NCBI GenBank assembly: GCA_021801615.1
Contig: JAJYXS010000021.1
Span: forward strand, 1-8,658
Length of the DNA: 8,658 nt
Origin: Actinomycetes bacterium
Lineage (GTDB): Bacteria; Actinomycetota; Acidimicrobiia; Acidimicrobiales; RAAP-2
Direction: 5' to 3'
The notes beneath the pieces were generated by a model that saw only the letters and a program-made list of their open reading frames with translations, did no database searches and was not told the DNA's origin. Below, piece after piece: positions 1 to 6,553 of the stretch (the first letter of the stretch is position 1; each line of letters begins with the position of its first letter). The position numbers were made by a program, and so were the translations under genes.

Positions 1-137
1 TCGTCGCTGAGATCGCCGGCGAGGTGCTCGCGCCTCGCGTCGTCGAGGGAGCGCCGGAGCAGGTCCTGCTCGTCGCGCAGGTGCCAGTCGTCCTCCCGGG
101 CGCGGACAGGGTCGATGCGCTCGACGCCGCTCGTCAC
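1..137 (-). CDS. CcmI-like cytochrome c biogenesis protein, N-terminal fragment
   Basis: Partial gene: 45 codons are visible and the rest lies beyond the left edge. The GTG start at 137-135 overlaps the ccmH stop (TGA 136-134) in a GTGA, the same coupling used elsewhere in this operon. The visible protein is charged and predicted helical, with a DLLRRSLDD stretch followed by REHLAGDLSD. This matches the 'fLLrSLdDle-eh-aGDlsd-dY' pattern found near the N terminus of CcmI/TPR-type maturation proteins encoded after ccmH in some non-proteobacterial System I operons. CcmI proteins are known to hold the apocytochrome for CcmF/CcmH. No transmembrane segment is seen in this part. The position directly after ccmH supports the call; the family is recalled from pattern only, and no TPR repeats can be seen before the window ends. 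Confidence 0.6.
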   Translation of the reverse strand, partial: MTSGVERIDPVRAREDDWHLRDEQDLLRRSLDDARREHLAGDLSD

Positions 138-652
138 GCCGACACCTCCGGTACCCCCGCGCGCAGGTGCCGCCAGGAGCGGGACCGCCGCCAGAAGAAC
201 GCTCCGAGGGCCGCCACCGCCAAGGCGCCAGCCACGAGCGGCAGCAGCCAGACGAGCGAGGAGAGCCCCGAGTCCGGAGGAGAGAGGAGGATGCTCGGAC
301 CGTACTGGTCGACGAGGCGCTGCTCGACCGCCTGGTCGCTCGCCCCGGACTGGACGAGGCTCGCGACCTCGTGGCGGACCGCGATCGCGCTGGACGCGCT
401 GGACTGCGCGACCGAGATGTCCTCGCAGCTCGGGCACCGGATCTGGGTGTCGAGCGCCGCGGCGCGCTGGGCCGGGGTCGGCGGTGCCGACGACGTGACG
501 CCGCTTCCGATCACGAGCGCCACGGCGAGCACGACGAGCGCGAGCACGAAGCTCGCGCGCGCGCCGGTCCTCCCGCGACGGCCCCGGCCCTCGGTCGTCG
601 GGCCCGGCTCGGTCGTCGGGCGCGGCGCGGTCGTCGGTTCCCGCTCAGTCAT
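134..652 (-). CDS. ccmH: CcmH, thiol-reducing subunit of the haem lyase
   Basis: 172-residue protein. The family reduces or holds the thiols of the apocytochrome haem-binding motif on the outer face of the membrane, together with CcmG and CcmF. The redox motif RCPSC lies at residues 72-76, matching the family's LRCxxC with Ile in place of Leu. It is followed by the expected helical bundle, with SGASDQAVEQRLVDQYGPSI near 102-121 and LLSPPDSG just after. A membrane segment at about 34-53 precedes the motif and another lies at about 133-153, so the short globular part is extracytoplasmic. The N-terminal 22 residues are a Pro/Thr/Glu-rich tail built from an 18-bp repeat. The ATG at 652 lies inside the end of ccmG (8-bp overlap), and its stop overlaps the next gene's GTG. 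Confidence 0.92.
   Translation of the reverse strand: MTEREPTTAPRPTTEPGPTTEGRGRRGRTGARASFVLALVVLAVALVIGSGVTSSAPPTPAQRAAALDTQIRCPSCEDISVAQSSASSAIAVRHEVASLVQSGASDQAVEQRLVDQYGPSILLSPPDSGLSSLVWLLPLVAGALAVAALGAFFWRRSRSWRHLRAGVPEVSA
592..637. repeat. 18-bp tandem repeat in the ccmH N-terminal tail
   Basis: The 10-mer CGGTCGTCGG occurs at 592-601, 610-619 and 628-637, an exact 18-bp period. On the coding (minus) strand it gives three copies of a PTT-containing hexapeptide (PTTAPR, PTTEPG, PTTEG) in the cytoplasmic tail of CcmH ahead of its first membrane segment. The period is in frame, so copy-number change would not disrupt the gene. Confidence 0.85.
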
Positions 653-1268
653 CGGCGCTCGAGGTGCCGCCGCTCACCAGCTCCCCGCGTCGTGCCGAGG
701 CGAGCAGCTGGTCCAGCTGGGCGGTGGTCACCGGCCCGACCCACGTGCCGACCACGATCCCGGAGGGGTCCACGAGGAAGGTCATGGGCGGCGAGCCCAC
801 CCCGTAGCGGTTCGCGATCGCCCCGCCGCTGTCGGGGACGACCGGCCAGCGGATCCCCCAGTCGGTGACGAAGCGGCGCGCGTCGCTCAGGGTGTCGTTG
901 AAGACCACGCTCACGAGGCGAGCGCCCCCGGCCCCGTCGCGCGACTGGTGGAACGCGAAGTCCTCGAGCGCCGGCTCCTCCTCCTGGCACGGCGTGCACC
1001 AGCTCGCGAAGAAGTTCACGTAGACGTAGTGGCCCCGGTCGCTCGCCAGCGAGAACGGCTGGCCGAAGATCGTCTTGCCGCCGAGCGCGGGCGCCGGGTG
1101 GCCGACGAGCGGGCTCTGCGCCTCGGTCGCCTGCACCGAAGGCCTCGTCGCCGCCACGACGGCGAACGCCACGAGCACGAGGACGACGCCGCCTGCGATC
1201 CAGCGCGCGAGGTGCCGGCGCCCTCGCACGGGCTCGTCCGTCCGGTGCATCCGGTTCATGCGGCTCAT
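645..1268 (-). CDS. ccmG: CcmG/DsbE-type membrane-anchored thioredoxin
   Basis: 207 residues. The family is the dedicated thiol reductant of cytochrome c maturation, anchored in the membrane with its thioredoxin fold outside. A membrane anchor is visible at about 23-41. The active site WCTPC is at 90-94 within VNFFASWCTPC, and the probable cis-proline is P161 in SPPMTFLVD, followed by the usual TFLVDPSG strand. Length is close to the family's 180-210. The ATG at 1268 is chosen because it forms an ATGA with the stop of a 12-codon mini-ORF that itself starts in an ATGA with the ccmF stop. The first ten residues (M-S-R-M-N-R-M-H-R-T) come from a 9-bp repeat and are probably dispensable; internal ATGs at residues 4 and 7 are alternative starts. 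Confidence 0.92.
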   Translation of the reverse strand: MSRMNRMHRTDEPVRGRRHLARWIAGGVVLVLVAFAVVAATRPSVQATEAQSPLVGHPAPALGGKTIFGQPFSLASDRGHYVYVNFFASWCTPCQEEEPALEDFAFHQSRDGAGGARLVSVVFNDTLSDARRFVTDWGIRWPVVPDSGGAIANRYGVGSPPMTFLVDPSGIVVGTWVGPVTTAQLDQLLASARRGELVSGGTSSADD

Positions 1269-1303
1269 CGGTGCATGCGGCTCATGCGGTTCGTCCGGTT
1301 CAT
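1242..1303. repeat. 9-bp tandem repeat array spanning the ccmF-ccmG junction
   Basis: Seven adjoining units read on the plus strand: CCGGTGCAT (1242), CCGGTTCAT (1251), GCGGCTCAT (1260), CGGTGCAT (1269, only 8 bp), GCGGCTCAT (1277), GCGGTTCGT (1286) and CCGGTTCAT (1295-1303). On the coding strand most units read ATG(A/C)NCCG(G/C), so the array supplies many ATG codons. The upstream units are in frame with an ATG (1303-1301) overlapping the ccmF stop, and the downstream units with the ccmG ATG (1268). The single 8-bp unit separates the two frames. Confidence 0.9.
1265..1303 (-). other. 12-codon mini-ORF linking ccmF and ccmG
   Basis: An ATG at 1303-1301 overlaps the ccmF stop (ATGA). Its frame runs for 12 codons (M-N-R-T-N-R-M-S-R-M-H-R) and stops at TGA 1267-1265, which overlaps the ccmG ATG at 1268 in another ATGA. 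It may act as a relay that carries terminating ribosomes from ccmF to ccmG, or it may be the former ccmG start cut off by a 1-bp loss in the 9-bp repeat. The peptide itself has no recognisable function and may not accumulate. Confidence 0.45.
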
Positions 1304-3534
1304 CCGGAGCCCGCCTCGTTCCCCGCGTAGACGGGCTCGGGCTCGGGCTCGGGCGCTCCCGGGGGCTGCCCGGGCGCCGGTCCCGACGTCGGCACCCGCC
1401 CGTCCTCGGACCCGGGCCCGGGCTCGGACCGCGCCCCGGCGACGAGCGGCGGGGGTGCGGAGACCGGGTCAGTCGAGCGCCGCCGCCTCCCTGGGACCAT
1501 GGCGAGCACGCCTCCCAGCCCGACGAGCATGCCTCCGGCCCACATCCAGGCCATGAGCGGCTCCACGATCACCCCGAGGGCGATCGCTGTCCTCGGCAGT
1601 GTGTCCACGACGTTGCCGCCGGTCGACTTGCCTGTCCGCCCTGTCGCGTTCCACGTGAGGTACACGTCGCCCAGGAACCCCGAGTCGATCGCGGGCGTCC
1701 CCACCGCCTCGGAGCTCGGCCCGCCGTACTGGCTCACCGCCGGCATGAACGGCCCGCCGCCGTCCACGCGCACCAGCGCCTCGGTGGCCAACCGCTGGGG
1801 CGTGTCGACGGTGCGCAGCCCTTCGAACCGGAAGGTGTGGCCTGCGAAGCGCACGAGCTTCCCCGGGCGCAGCACGAGCTCGGCCTGGGAGCGGAACGAG
1901 GTCGCCGCGACCAGCCCGACCGCGAGCACCACGACACCGAGGTGCACGACCATCCCCCCATTGGTGCGGCCGACGAGGCCGCGCCAGAAGCCCGCGCCCC
2001 GCCGCGTGCTCGCGCGCACGGCGAGGACGAGCGAGCGCAGCGCGGAGGCGGCCGCGAAGGCGGCGAGTCCGAAGCCGAGGAGCGGCTCGATCCCTCTGAC
2101 CCCGCCTGCGACGCACGCGACGACCGTGAGCACCCCGGCCCACATCGGCAGCGCGAGGCGCTTCCAGAGGACCCCGGCGTCCACCTTGCGCCAGGAGAGC
2201 GCGGGCGCGACCGCCATCAAGAGCAGCAGCGTGAGGCCGACGGGCACGGCCACCGTGTCGAAGTACGGCGCGCCGACGGTCACTGCCTGGTGCTCGATCG
2301 CCTGGTAGAGGATGGGGAACAGCGTGCCGAGCAGCACCACGAAGGCAAAGCCGATGAGGACCAGGTTGTTCAGCAAGAACGCGCCCTCCCGCCCCAAGGG
2401 GGCGTCGACGCCGACGGGCGAGCGCAGGCGGTCGCCGCGCCAGGCGATCAGACCGAAGCCGGTCACGGCCACGAGCAGGAAGAAGGCGATCAACACCGGG
2501 CCGAGGTCCGACTCGCTGAACGCGTGGACCGAGACGACCACGCCCGAGCGGGTGAGGAACGTGCCGAGGATGGTGAGCGAGAAGGTCGCCACCGAGAGGG
2601 ACAGGTTCCAGATGCGCAGCAGTCCTCTGCGCTCCTGGACGAGCACCGAGTGCAGATAGGCGGTGCCGCAGAGCCACGGCATGAGCGCCGCGTTCTCGAC
2701 AGGGTCCCAACCCCAGAAGCCACCCCACCCGAGCACCTGGTACGACCACCATGCCCCGAGCACGATGCCGACGGTGAGCGCGGTCCACGCCACCAGCGTC
2801 CAGCGCCGGACCTCGGCCTGCCACAGCTCCCCGACCCGTCCGGTGGCGAGCATCCCCACGGCGAACGCGAAGGGCACCGTGAAGCCGACGAAGCCGACGT
2901 AGAGCAGCGGCGGGTGCACCGCGACGAGCGGGTTGTCCTGCAGCAGCGCGTTCGGCCCCAGACCCTTCAGCGCCGCGGCGCTCGTGCGGAACGGGTCGGC
3001 GGGGCCGACCATCAGCCCGAAGAAGAACGCGGACACCCCGTACATGACGAGCGTCGCCCAGCGCACCACGTCGTCGCCGGCGCGCCTGCGGTAGCGCCAG
3101 ACGACGAGGGCCGAGAACACGGCCAGGACGAGGCCCCACAGGAGCAGGGATCCTGTGAGGGCGGACCACAGGCCGGTGATCGAGTAGATGAGCGGCGTCG
3201 CCGTCGAGTTGTTGTCGGCCACGTAGAGGAGGTGGAAGTCGTGCGTGACCAGCGCGACCTCCATCGCGCCGGTCGCGAGCACAGCCCCGAGCAGCAGGAC
3301 CGGTGCGAGCAGCCTGCCGTCCAGCAGGCCGCTCGGTCCCCCAGGGGCTCCGGGACCTGAGCCGGGTCCCCCAGGGGCTCCGGGTCCGGGTCCGGCCGCG
3401 AGGGCCGCCACGGGCGATCGCCCCGATCGTGAAAGACGGCTGCGCACGAGCCCTGCGGCGCACACGGCGAAGCCCGCGAGCGCGCCTACGAACGCGAGCC
3501 AGACGCCTGCGGTGCCGAAGACCGCAGGAGCCAT
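1300..3534 (-). CDS. ccmF: CcmF, haem lyase core membrane protein
   Basis: 744 residues, somewhat longer than E. coli CcmF (about 650). The family takes haem from CcmE and attaches it to apocytochrome thiols at the outer membrane face. The haem-handling WWD-type motif is clear at about 270-281 (WGGFWGWDPVEN). Conserved histidines are seen at 207 (VHPPLLYVG), 295 (TAYLHS), 337 (SVHAF) and 531 (VVHLGV), as expected for the periplasmic and membrane haem ligands. About fifteen hydrophobic segments run from residue 8 to 681, with the usual soluble loop at about 548-650. Two additions are unusual: a Gly/Pro-rich loop (about 47-68) between the first two membrane segments, and a Pro/Glu-rich tail (about 690-744). 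The ATG at 3534 shares one base with the ccmE stop (TGATG). Confidence 0.96.
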   Translation of the reverse strand: MAPAVFGTAGVWLAFVGALAGFAVCAAGLVRSRLSRSGRSPVAALAAGPGPGAPGGPGSGPGAPGGPSGLLDGRLLAPVLLLGAVLATGAMEVALVTHDFHLLYVADNNSTATPLIYSITGLWSALTGSLLLWGLVLAVFSALVVWRYRRRAGDDVVRWATLVMYGVSAFFFGLMVGPADPFRTSAAALKGLGPNALLQDNPLVAVHPPLLYVGFVGFTVPFAFAVGMLATGRVGELWQAEVRRWTLVAWTALTVGIVLGAWWSYQVLGWGGFWGWDPVENAALMPWLCGTAYLHSVLVQERRGLLRIWNLSLSVATFSLTILGTFLTRSGVVVSVHAFSESDLGPVLIAFFLLVAVTGFGLIAWRGDRLRSPVGVDAPLGREGAFLLNNLVLIGFAFVVLLGTLFPILYQAIEHQAVTVGAPYFDTVAVPVGLTLLLLMAVAPALSWRKVDAGVLWKRLALPMWAGVLTVVACVAGGVRGIEPLLGFGLAAFAAASALRSLVLAVRASTRRGAGFWRGLVGRTNGGMVVHLGVVVLAVGLVAATSFRSQAELVLRPGKLVRFAGHTFRFEGLRTVDTPQRLATEALVRVDGGGPFMPAVSQYGGPSSEAVGTPAIDSGFLGDVYLTWNATGRTGKSTGGNVVDTLPRTAIALGVIVEPLMAWMWAGGMLVGLGGVLAMVPGRRRRSTDPVSAPPPLVAGARSEPGPGSEDGRVPTSGPAPGQPPGAPEPEPEPVYAGNEAGSG
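1333..1353. repeat. 6-bp repeat in the ccmF C-terminal tail
   Basis: GGGCTC is repeated three times (1333-1350) and followed by GGG. On the coding strand this gives an alternating Pro-Glu run (residues about 729-735 of CcmF) in a tail predicted to be unstructured. It is in frame and lies outside the conserved CcmF domain. Confidence 0.8.
3335..3384. repeat. 30-bp-period repeat in the first loop of CcmF
   Basis: An exact 20-bp string (GGTCCCCCAGGGGCTCCGGG) occurs at 3335-3354 and again at 3365-3384. It encodes two GPGAPGGP-type peptides in the loop between the first and second membrane segments of CcmF, a place where the family normally has a short loop. The 10-codon period preserves the frame. 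Confidence 0.85.
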
Positions 3535-4019
3535 CAGCGGACGATCTTGCCGTTCGGGCCCCGGACCCGTGTGGGGTGCGCGGCGATGTATGTCGGCGAG
3601 TGCTTCACCATGATCTGGTCGGACAAGAAGAGGTCCGAGCGCGCGGATGCGAAGTGGCCGACCACGACGACGGGGATGTTCGGCTGGAAGAGCCCGGGCG
3701 GCGAGCCGGTGTCGTGCACGACGACGTGGTGACCGTCGCCCGACACCTCGAAGTCCGCGCCGGAGGCGCTGCGGGTCACGCTCCCGGGGACGACGACGCC
3801 CTCCAGGCGGATGACCGACGTCCCGAGGTGCGCCTTGTGCTCGAGCGCCTGTCCCACGGTGTCGAAGTAGTCGAGGGAGCTCCCGAGGCCTTCGACGAGC
3901 AGGTAGGCCACGGCCCCGGCGAGGAGCGCGAAGACCACGACGAGCCGGCCACGGTGGTGCGACCTCCGGCGGGGTGCCGGCGCGCTGGGCGCGTCGCGCG
4001 GGGCGGTCGCGACGCTCAC
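3534..4019 (-). CDS. ccmE: CcmE, haem chaperone
   Basis: 161 residues. CcmE covalently carries haem on a histidine between the CcmABCD release complex and CcmF. One membrane anchor is visible at about 25-42, after a basic Pro/Ala-rich N terminus. The soluble domain has the expected GVVVPGSV strand (about 74-81), the region ending GLFQPNIPVVVVG (109-121), and the haem-binding loop VKHSPTY with His140 and Tyr144. This is the HxxxY form, not the CxxxY variant of archaea and some anaerobes. The tail after Tyr144 lacks the common PPE. The GTG start at 4019 is preferred because it overlaps the ccmD stop in a GTGA; the frame is open further upstream, but that stretch lies inside ccmD. Confidence 0.94.
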   Translation of the reverse strand: MSVATAPRDAPSAPAPRRRSHHRGRLVVVFALLAGAVAYLLVEGLGSSLDYFDTVGQALEHKAHLGTSVIRLEGVVVPGSVTRSASGADFEVSGDGHHVVVHDTGSPPGLFQPNIPVVVVGHFASARSDLFLSDQIMVKHSPTYIAAHPTRVRGPNGKIVR

Positions 4020-4210
4020 CGGCGCACGCCGCGCGCCGAGGCGCCGGAGGCGTCGTCCGCCCGCACGCTGCCGTGCTCGGCAGCGAGCCCCGGCGCAGCC
4101 GTCCTGCGTGCGGCCGCGCGCTCGAGCCGGCGGTGGCGCAGGAGGAGAACGACCGCGTAGAGCGCCAGCGCGCCCAGCGCGATCACGTACCCCGCGTCCA
4201 CGTACCTCAC
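4016..4210 (-). CDS. ccmD: CcmD, small membrane subunit of the CcmABCD complex
   Basis: 64 residues, GTG start. In known systems CcmD is a small one-span protein needed to release haem-loaded CcmE from CcmABC. It has the family shape: a short N terminus with DAGYV, one hydrophobic segment (about 8-24, ending YAVVLLL) and then a strongly basic stretch (RHRRLERAAARR). The GTG at 4210-4208 overlaps the ccmC stop (GTGA), and its own stop overlaps the ccmE start in the same way. Sequence conservation in this family is too low to identify it alone, so the call rests on size, topology and its place between ccmC and ccmE. The 25-residue tail after the basic stretch is featureless. Confidence 0.82.
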   Translation of the reverse strand: MRYVDAGYVIALGALALYAVVLLLRHRRLERAAARRTAAPGLAAEHGSVRADDASGASARGVRR

Positions 4211-5169
4211 CGCCGTCCTCCGAGCGGCTCGGTGGCGTGGCCTGGGAGCGGCTCTGCGACCGGCGAGGCGTGCTCTGGGACCGGCGCGGCGTGCTCTGCG
4301 ACCAGCGAGGCGTGCTCTGGGACCGGCGAGGCGTGCTCTGCGAGATCCTCTGCGCGACGCCCGACCCCAACGAGTGTGGCGGGAAGGCCGGGTGCCCCCC
4401 GGCCGGGCGCCCCGCGGCTGGGCGCCCCGGGGTCGAGGGTCACCGCCGAGCCCTCCGCCCAGCGCTCGGAAAGCGAGACCTCCAACTCCTCGTCGCCGAT
4501 CCGGTCCGCGAGGACCTCGACGCGGTAGCGAACCAGCACCATCCAGACGAACACGAGCGTCATGGCCACGAAGCCGAGGAGCATGGTCCAGGCCATCGAC
4601 CCGTGCACCTTCAGATCCAGGCCAGGGTTGAGCACCGTCCCCTGCTGGTGCAGCGTCTGCCACCAGTCGACCGAGAACATGACGATCGGCACGTCGACGA
4701 AGGCGACGAGGGCCGCGACCGCGCATCGTCGAGCCCGGACCTCGGGGTCCGCGGGCACGCGGCGCAGCGCCAGGTACCCGAGGAACAGCACGAGCAAGAG
4801 CGCGGTCGAGGTGAGCCGCGCTGTCCAGGTCCACCACACCCCCCAGGTCGGCCGGCCCCAAAGGGAGCCGGTGATGAGCGTGAGCGCGGTGAAGACCACC
4901 CCCACCTCGACCGCGGACGCCCCCAGGCGGTCCCAGAACAGCGTGCGGGTCCGCCGCCACAGGTACAGCAGGCTCGAGAGCGCCGCGAGCCCGAAGGCGC
5001 AGTAGAGCGCAACCCATGCGACGGGAGGGTGCAGGTACAACAGACGCACCAGTGTGCCCATGACCTTGGCAGGCGGGGTCACCCAGAAGGCGAGCCAGAC
5101 GGTGAAGGCGGTCGAGACCAGCGCGGCGAGCCCCACCATGCGGGTGGCCAGGCGCATGCGGGCGCTCAT
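4207..5169 (-). CDS. ccmC: CcmC, haem-binding membrane protein (WWD family), with repeat tail
   Basis: 320 residues; the conserved domain (about 1-225, six membrane segments) matches the usual 240-250 and the rest is an added tail. CcmC binds haem with its WWD domain and loads it onto CcmE. Candidate haem-ligand histidines are His47 (LYLHPPVAW) and His174 (WWQTLHQQG). The WWD motif reads WGVWWTWTARLTS at about 109-121, with Thr116 where the known motif has Asp (codon ACA at 4824-4822). From about 240 the tail is Pro/Ala/Glu-rich and contains four heptapeptides of the form EHASPVP/A (about 278-306). The ATG at 5169 forms an ATGA with the ccmB stop and has AGGAG five bases upstream (5179-5175); the open frame further upstream is ccmB shadow. 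Confidence 0.94.
   Translation of the reverse strand: MSARMRLATRMVGLAALVSTAFTVWLAFWVTPPAKVMGTLVRLLYLHPPVAWVALYCAFGLAALSSLLYLWRRTRTLFWDRLGASAVEVGVVFTALTLITGSLWGRPTWGVWWTWTARLTSTALLLVLFLGYLALRRVPADPEVRARRCAVAALVAFVDVPIVMFSVDWWQTLHQQGTVLNPGLDLKVHGSMAWTMLLGFVAMTLVFVWMVLVRYRVEVLADRIGDEELEVSLSERWAEGSAVTLDPGAPSRGAPGRGAPGLPATLVGVGRRAEDLAEHASPVPEHASLVAEHAAPVPEHASPVAEPLPGHATEPLGGRR
4252..4335. repeat. 21-bp tandem repeat in the ccmC 3' end
   Basis: Four adjoining 21-bp units begin at 4252, 4273, 4294 and 4315, each of the form CTCTG(C/G)GACC(G/A)GCG(A/C)GGCGTG. A broken fifth unit starts at 4336. On the coding strand they give a seven-residue repeat (HASPVAE, HAAPVPE, HASLVAE, HASPVPE). Units 1 and 3 share one variant base and units 2 and 4 another, suggesting growth by duplication of a two-unit block. 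Confidence 0.92.
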
Positions 5170-5834
5170 GCCGTCTCCTGGAGCGGCCCGTAGAGCGCGA
5201 CGCCGACCGCGAGGTACACGGCCGCGAAGGGTCCGAGGATCTTGAGCCACGACGCGCCGGAGGCCACCGCTCCGCTCAGCGCGGCGGACCAGGCGCGGGA
5301 GCCCGCGATCAGCACGGGAGCGACGATCGGCAGGACGAGCAGCGGCAGCAGCGTCTCGCGCACCCGCAACCCCGCCGACAGCGCGCCGTAGAGGACGCCG
5401 GCGGCCGACAACCCGACGGTGGCGAGAAGTGATGCCACGAGCGCGAGCCACCAGGTCGCGACGTGGACGTCGAAGAGGACGACGATGCCGGCACCGAGCA
5501 CCACCTGGACCGCGACGAGCTGGAGCGCCACGGCGGCCACCTTGCCGAGGAAGACCCCGGCGGGATCGATCCCCGAGAGCCGAAGGCCGTCTCGCGTCCC
5601 CTCCCCCGACTCGATGGCCATGCTGCGCTGGGTCGCGAGCACGGTGGTGAACAGCACGGCGAGCCAGTACAGCCCGGGCGCGGCCACGCGCAACGCGCTC
5701 GGCCCCGGCCCGAGCGCGAACCCGAAGAGCACGAGCACGAGCACCGCGAACGGCAGCACCTGCCAGAGCGCCACACGCGAGCGCAGCTCGATCCGGACGT
5801 CCTTGCCTGCCACGAGCAGCGCGTCACGCCACAT
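5166..5834 (-). CDS. ccmB: CcmB, haem-release ABC transporter permease
   Basis: 222 residues, nearly identical in length to E. coli CcmB (220). With CcmA it forms the ATP-driven part of CcmABCD, which frees holo-CcmE. Six hydrophobic segments are visible (about 25-42, 52-66, 98-122, 127-153, 164-178 and 198-215). The start KDVRIELRSR is typical: these proteins begin with a cytoplasmic amphipathic stretch ahead of membrane segment 1. Other family patterns are IESGEGTRDGLRLSGIDP (about 74-91) and LLPLLVLPIVAPVLIAG (about 162-178). The ATG at 5834 lies inside the ccmA end (11-bp overlap) with AGGAG six to seven bases upstream (about 5846-5842). Its stop overlaps the ccmC start. Confidence 0.95.
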   Translation of the reverse strand: MWRDALLVAGKDVRIELRSRVALWQVLPFAVLVLVLFGFALGPGPSALRVAAPGLYWLAVLFTTVLATQRSMAIESGEGTRDGLRLSGIDPAGVFLGKVAAVALQLVAVQVVLGAGIVVLFDVHVATWWLALVASLLATVGLSAAGVLYGALSAGLRVRETLLPLLVLPIVAPVLIAGSRAWSAALSGAVASGASWLKILGPFAAVYLAVGVALYGPLQETA

Positions 5835-6540
5835 CGGCGGTCTCCTCGGCCAGCGCGACGAGCACGGGCTCCGCGGGCGGCCGGTGCCGACCTCCGGCGC
5901 GCACCTGGGCGATCCGCCCCCCGGACATCAGCGCGACCCGGTCAGCGAGCGGCTCCGCGAGGTCCGGCTCGTGGGAGGTCAGCACCACCGCCGCGCCGGC
6001 GCAGGCCGCCTCTTCGAGGAGCGAGCCGACGATCCCACGGGCGTCCGCGTCGAGCCCCGCGTGCGGCTCGTCGAGCAGCCACAGCTCGGGCGCGCGTGCG
6101 ACGAGCACGGCGAGCGCGGTCCTGCGCCGCTGCCCCGCAGACATCCGCATGACCGGGGTCCTGGGGAGCCGCCCGGTGAGGCCGAGCCTCTCCAGCGCTG
6201 TGCCCACCCGGGTCGTGGCGCCCCCCGCGGCGCGCACCGCGAAGCGGACGTTCTCGAGCGCGGTCAGCTCGTCGTACAGCGACGGGTCGTGGCCGAGGAG
6301 CCCGACCCTGCGGCGGACCGCCGTCCGCTCCGAGCGCAGGTCGCAGCCGAGCACGACCGCCTCCCCAGAGGTGACCGGCACGAGGCCGGCGCAGGCCCGC
6401 AGCAGGCTGGTCTTCCCCGCGCCGTTGGGCCCGAGGACCGCGACGATCTCCCCGGCGGCCACGTCGAGGTCGGCACCCGAGAGCGCGGGGAAACGGCCGG
6501 CCAAAGCGACCGCCGCACGGAAGTGGACTGCGAGATCCAT
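5824..6540 (-). CDS. ccmA: CcmA, ATPase of the haem-release ABC complex
   Basis: 238 residues from the chosen start, slightly longer than E. coli CcmA (about 205). Motifs in order: Walker A GPNGAGKT (37-44), ABC signature MSAGQ (133-137, Met replacing Leu), Walker B LWLLDE (153-158), D-loop AGLD (161-164) and switch His190 (LTSH). The Q-loop region reads GHDPSLYDELTALENVRF; Asp85 sits where CcmA usually has Gln. DELTALEN is characteristic of CcmA. Two ATGs are possible: 6540 and 6555 (five residues longer). 6540 is preferred because a promoter-like sequence would start transcription only a few bases before it, and the 6555 ATG overlaps the -10 box. Neither has a Shine-Dalgarno sequence, and the frame stays open to 6675 without conserved sequence. 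It is the first gene of the operon. Confidence 0.93.
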   Translation of the reverse strand: MDLAVHFRAAVALAGRFPALSGADLDVAAGEIVAVLGPNGAGKTSLLRACAGLVPVTSGEAVVLGCDLRSERTAVRRRVGLLGHDPSLYDELTALENVRFAVRAAGGATTRVGTALERLGLTGRLPRTPVMRMSAGQRRRTALAVLVARAPELWLLDEPHAGLDADARGIVGSLLEEAACAGAAVVLTSHEPDLAEPLADRVALMSGGRIAQVRAGGRHRPPAEPVLVALAEETADVA

Positions 6541-6553
6541 GACCCGGGCCGCC

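Noticed and set aside
24..1556. Plus-strand open frame of 510 codons opposite ccmH, ccmG and the ccmF end
   Set aside because: Low-complexity Arg/Ala/Pro product; the opposite strand carries clear CcmG (WCTPC) and CcmH (RCPSC) proteins.
1075..3360. Long plus-strand open frame of 761 codons opposite ccmF
   Set aside because: Its product is Arg/Glu/His-rich with no domain or membrane pattern, while the minus strand encodes an unmistakable CcmF. Long antisense frames are expected at this GC content.
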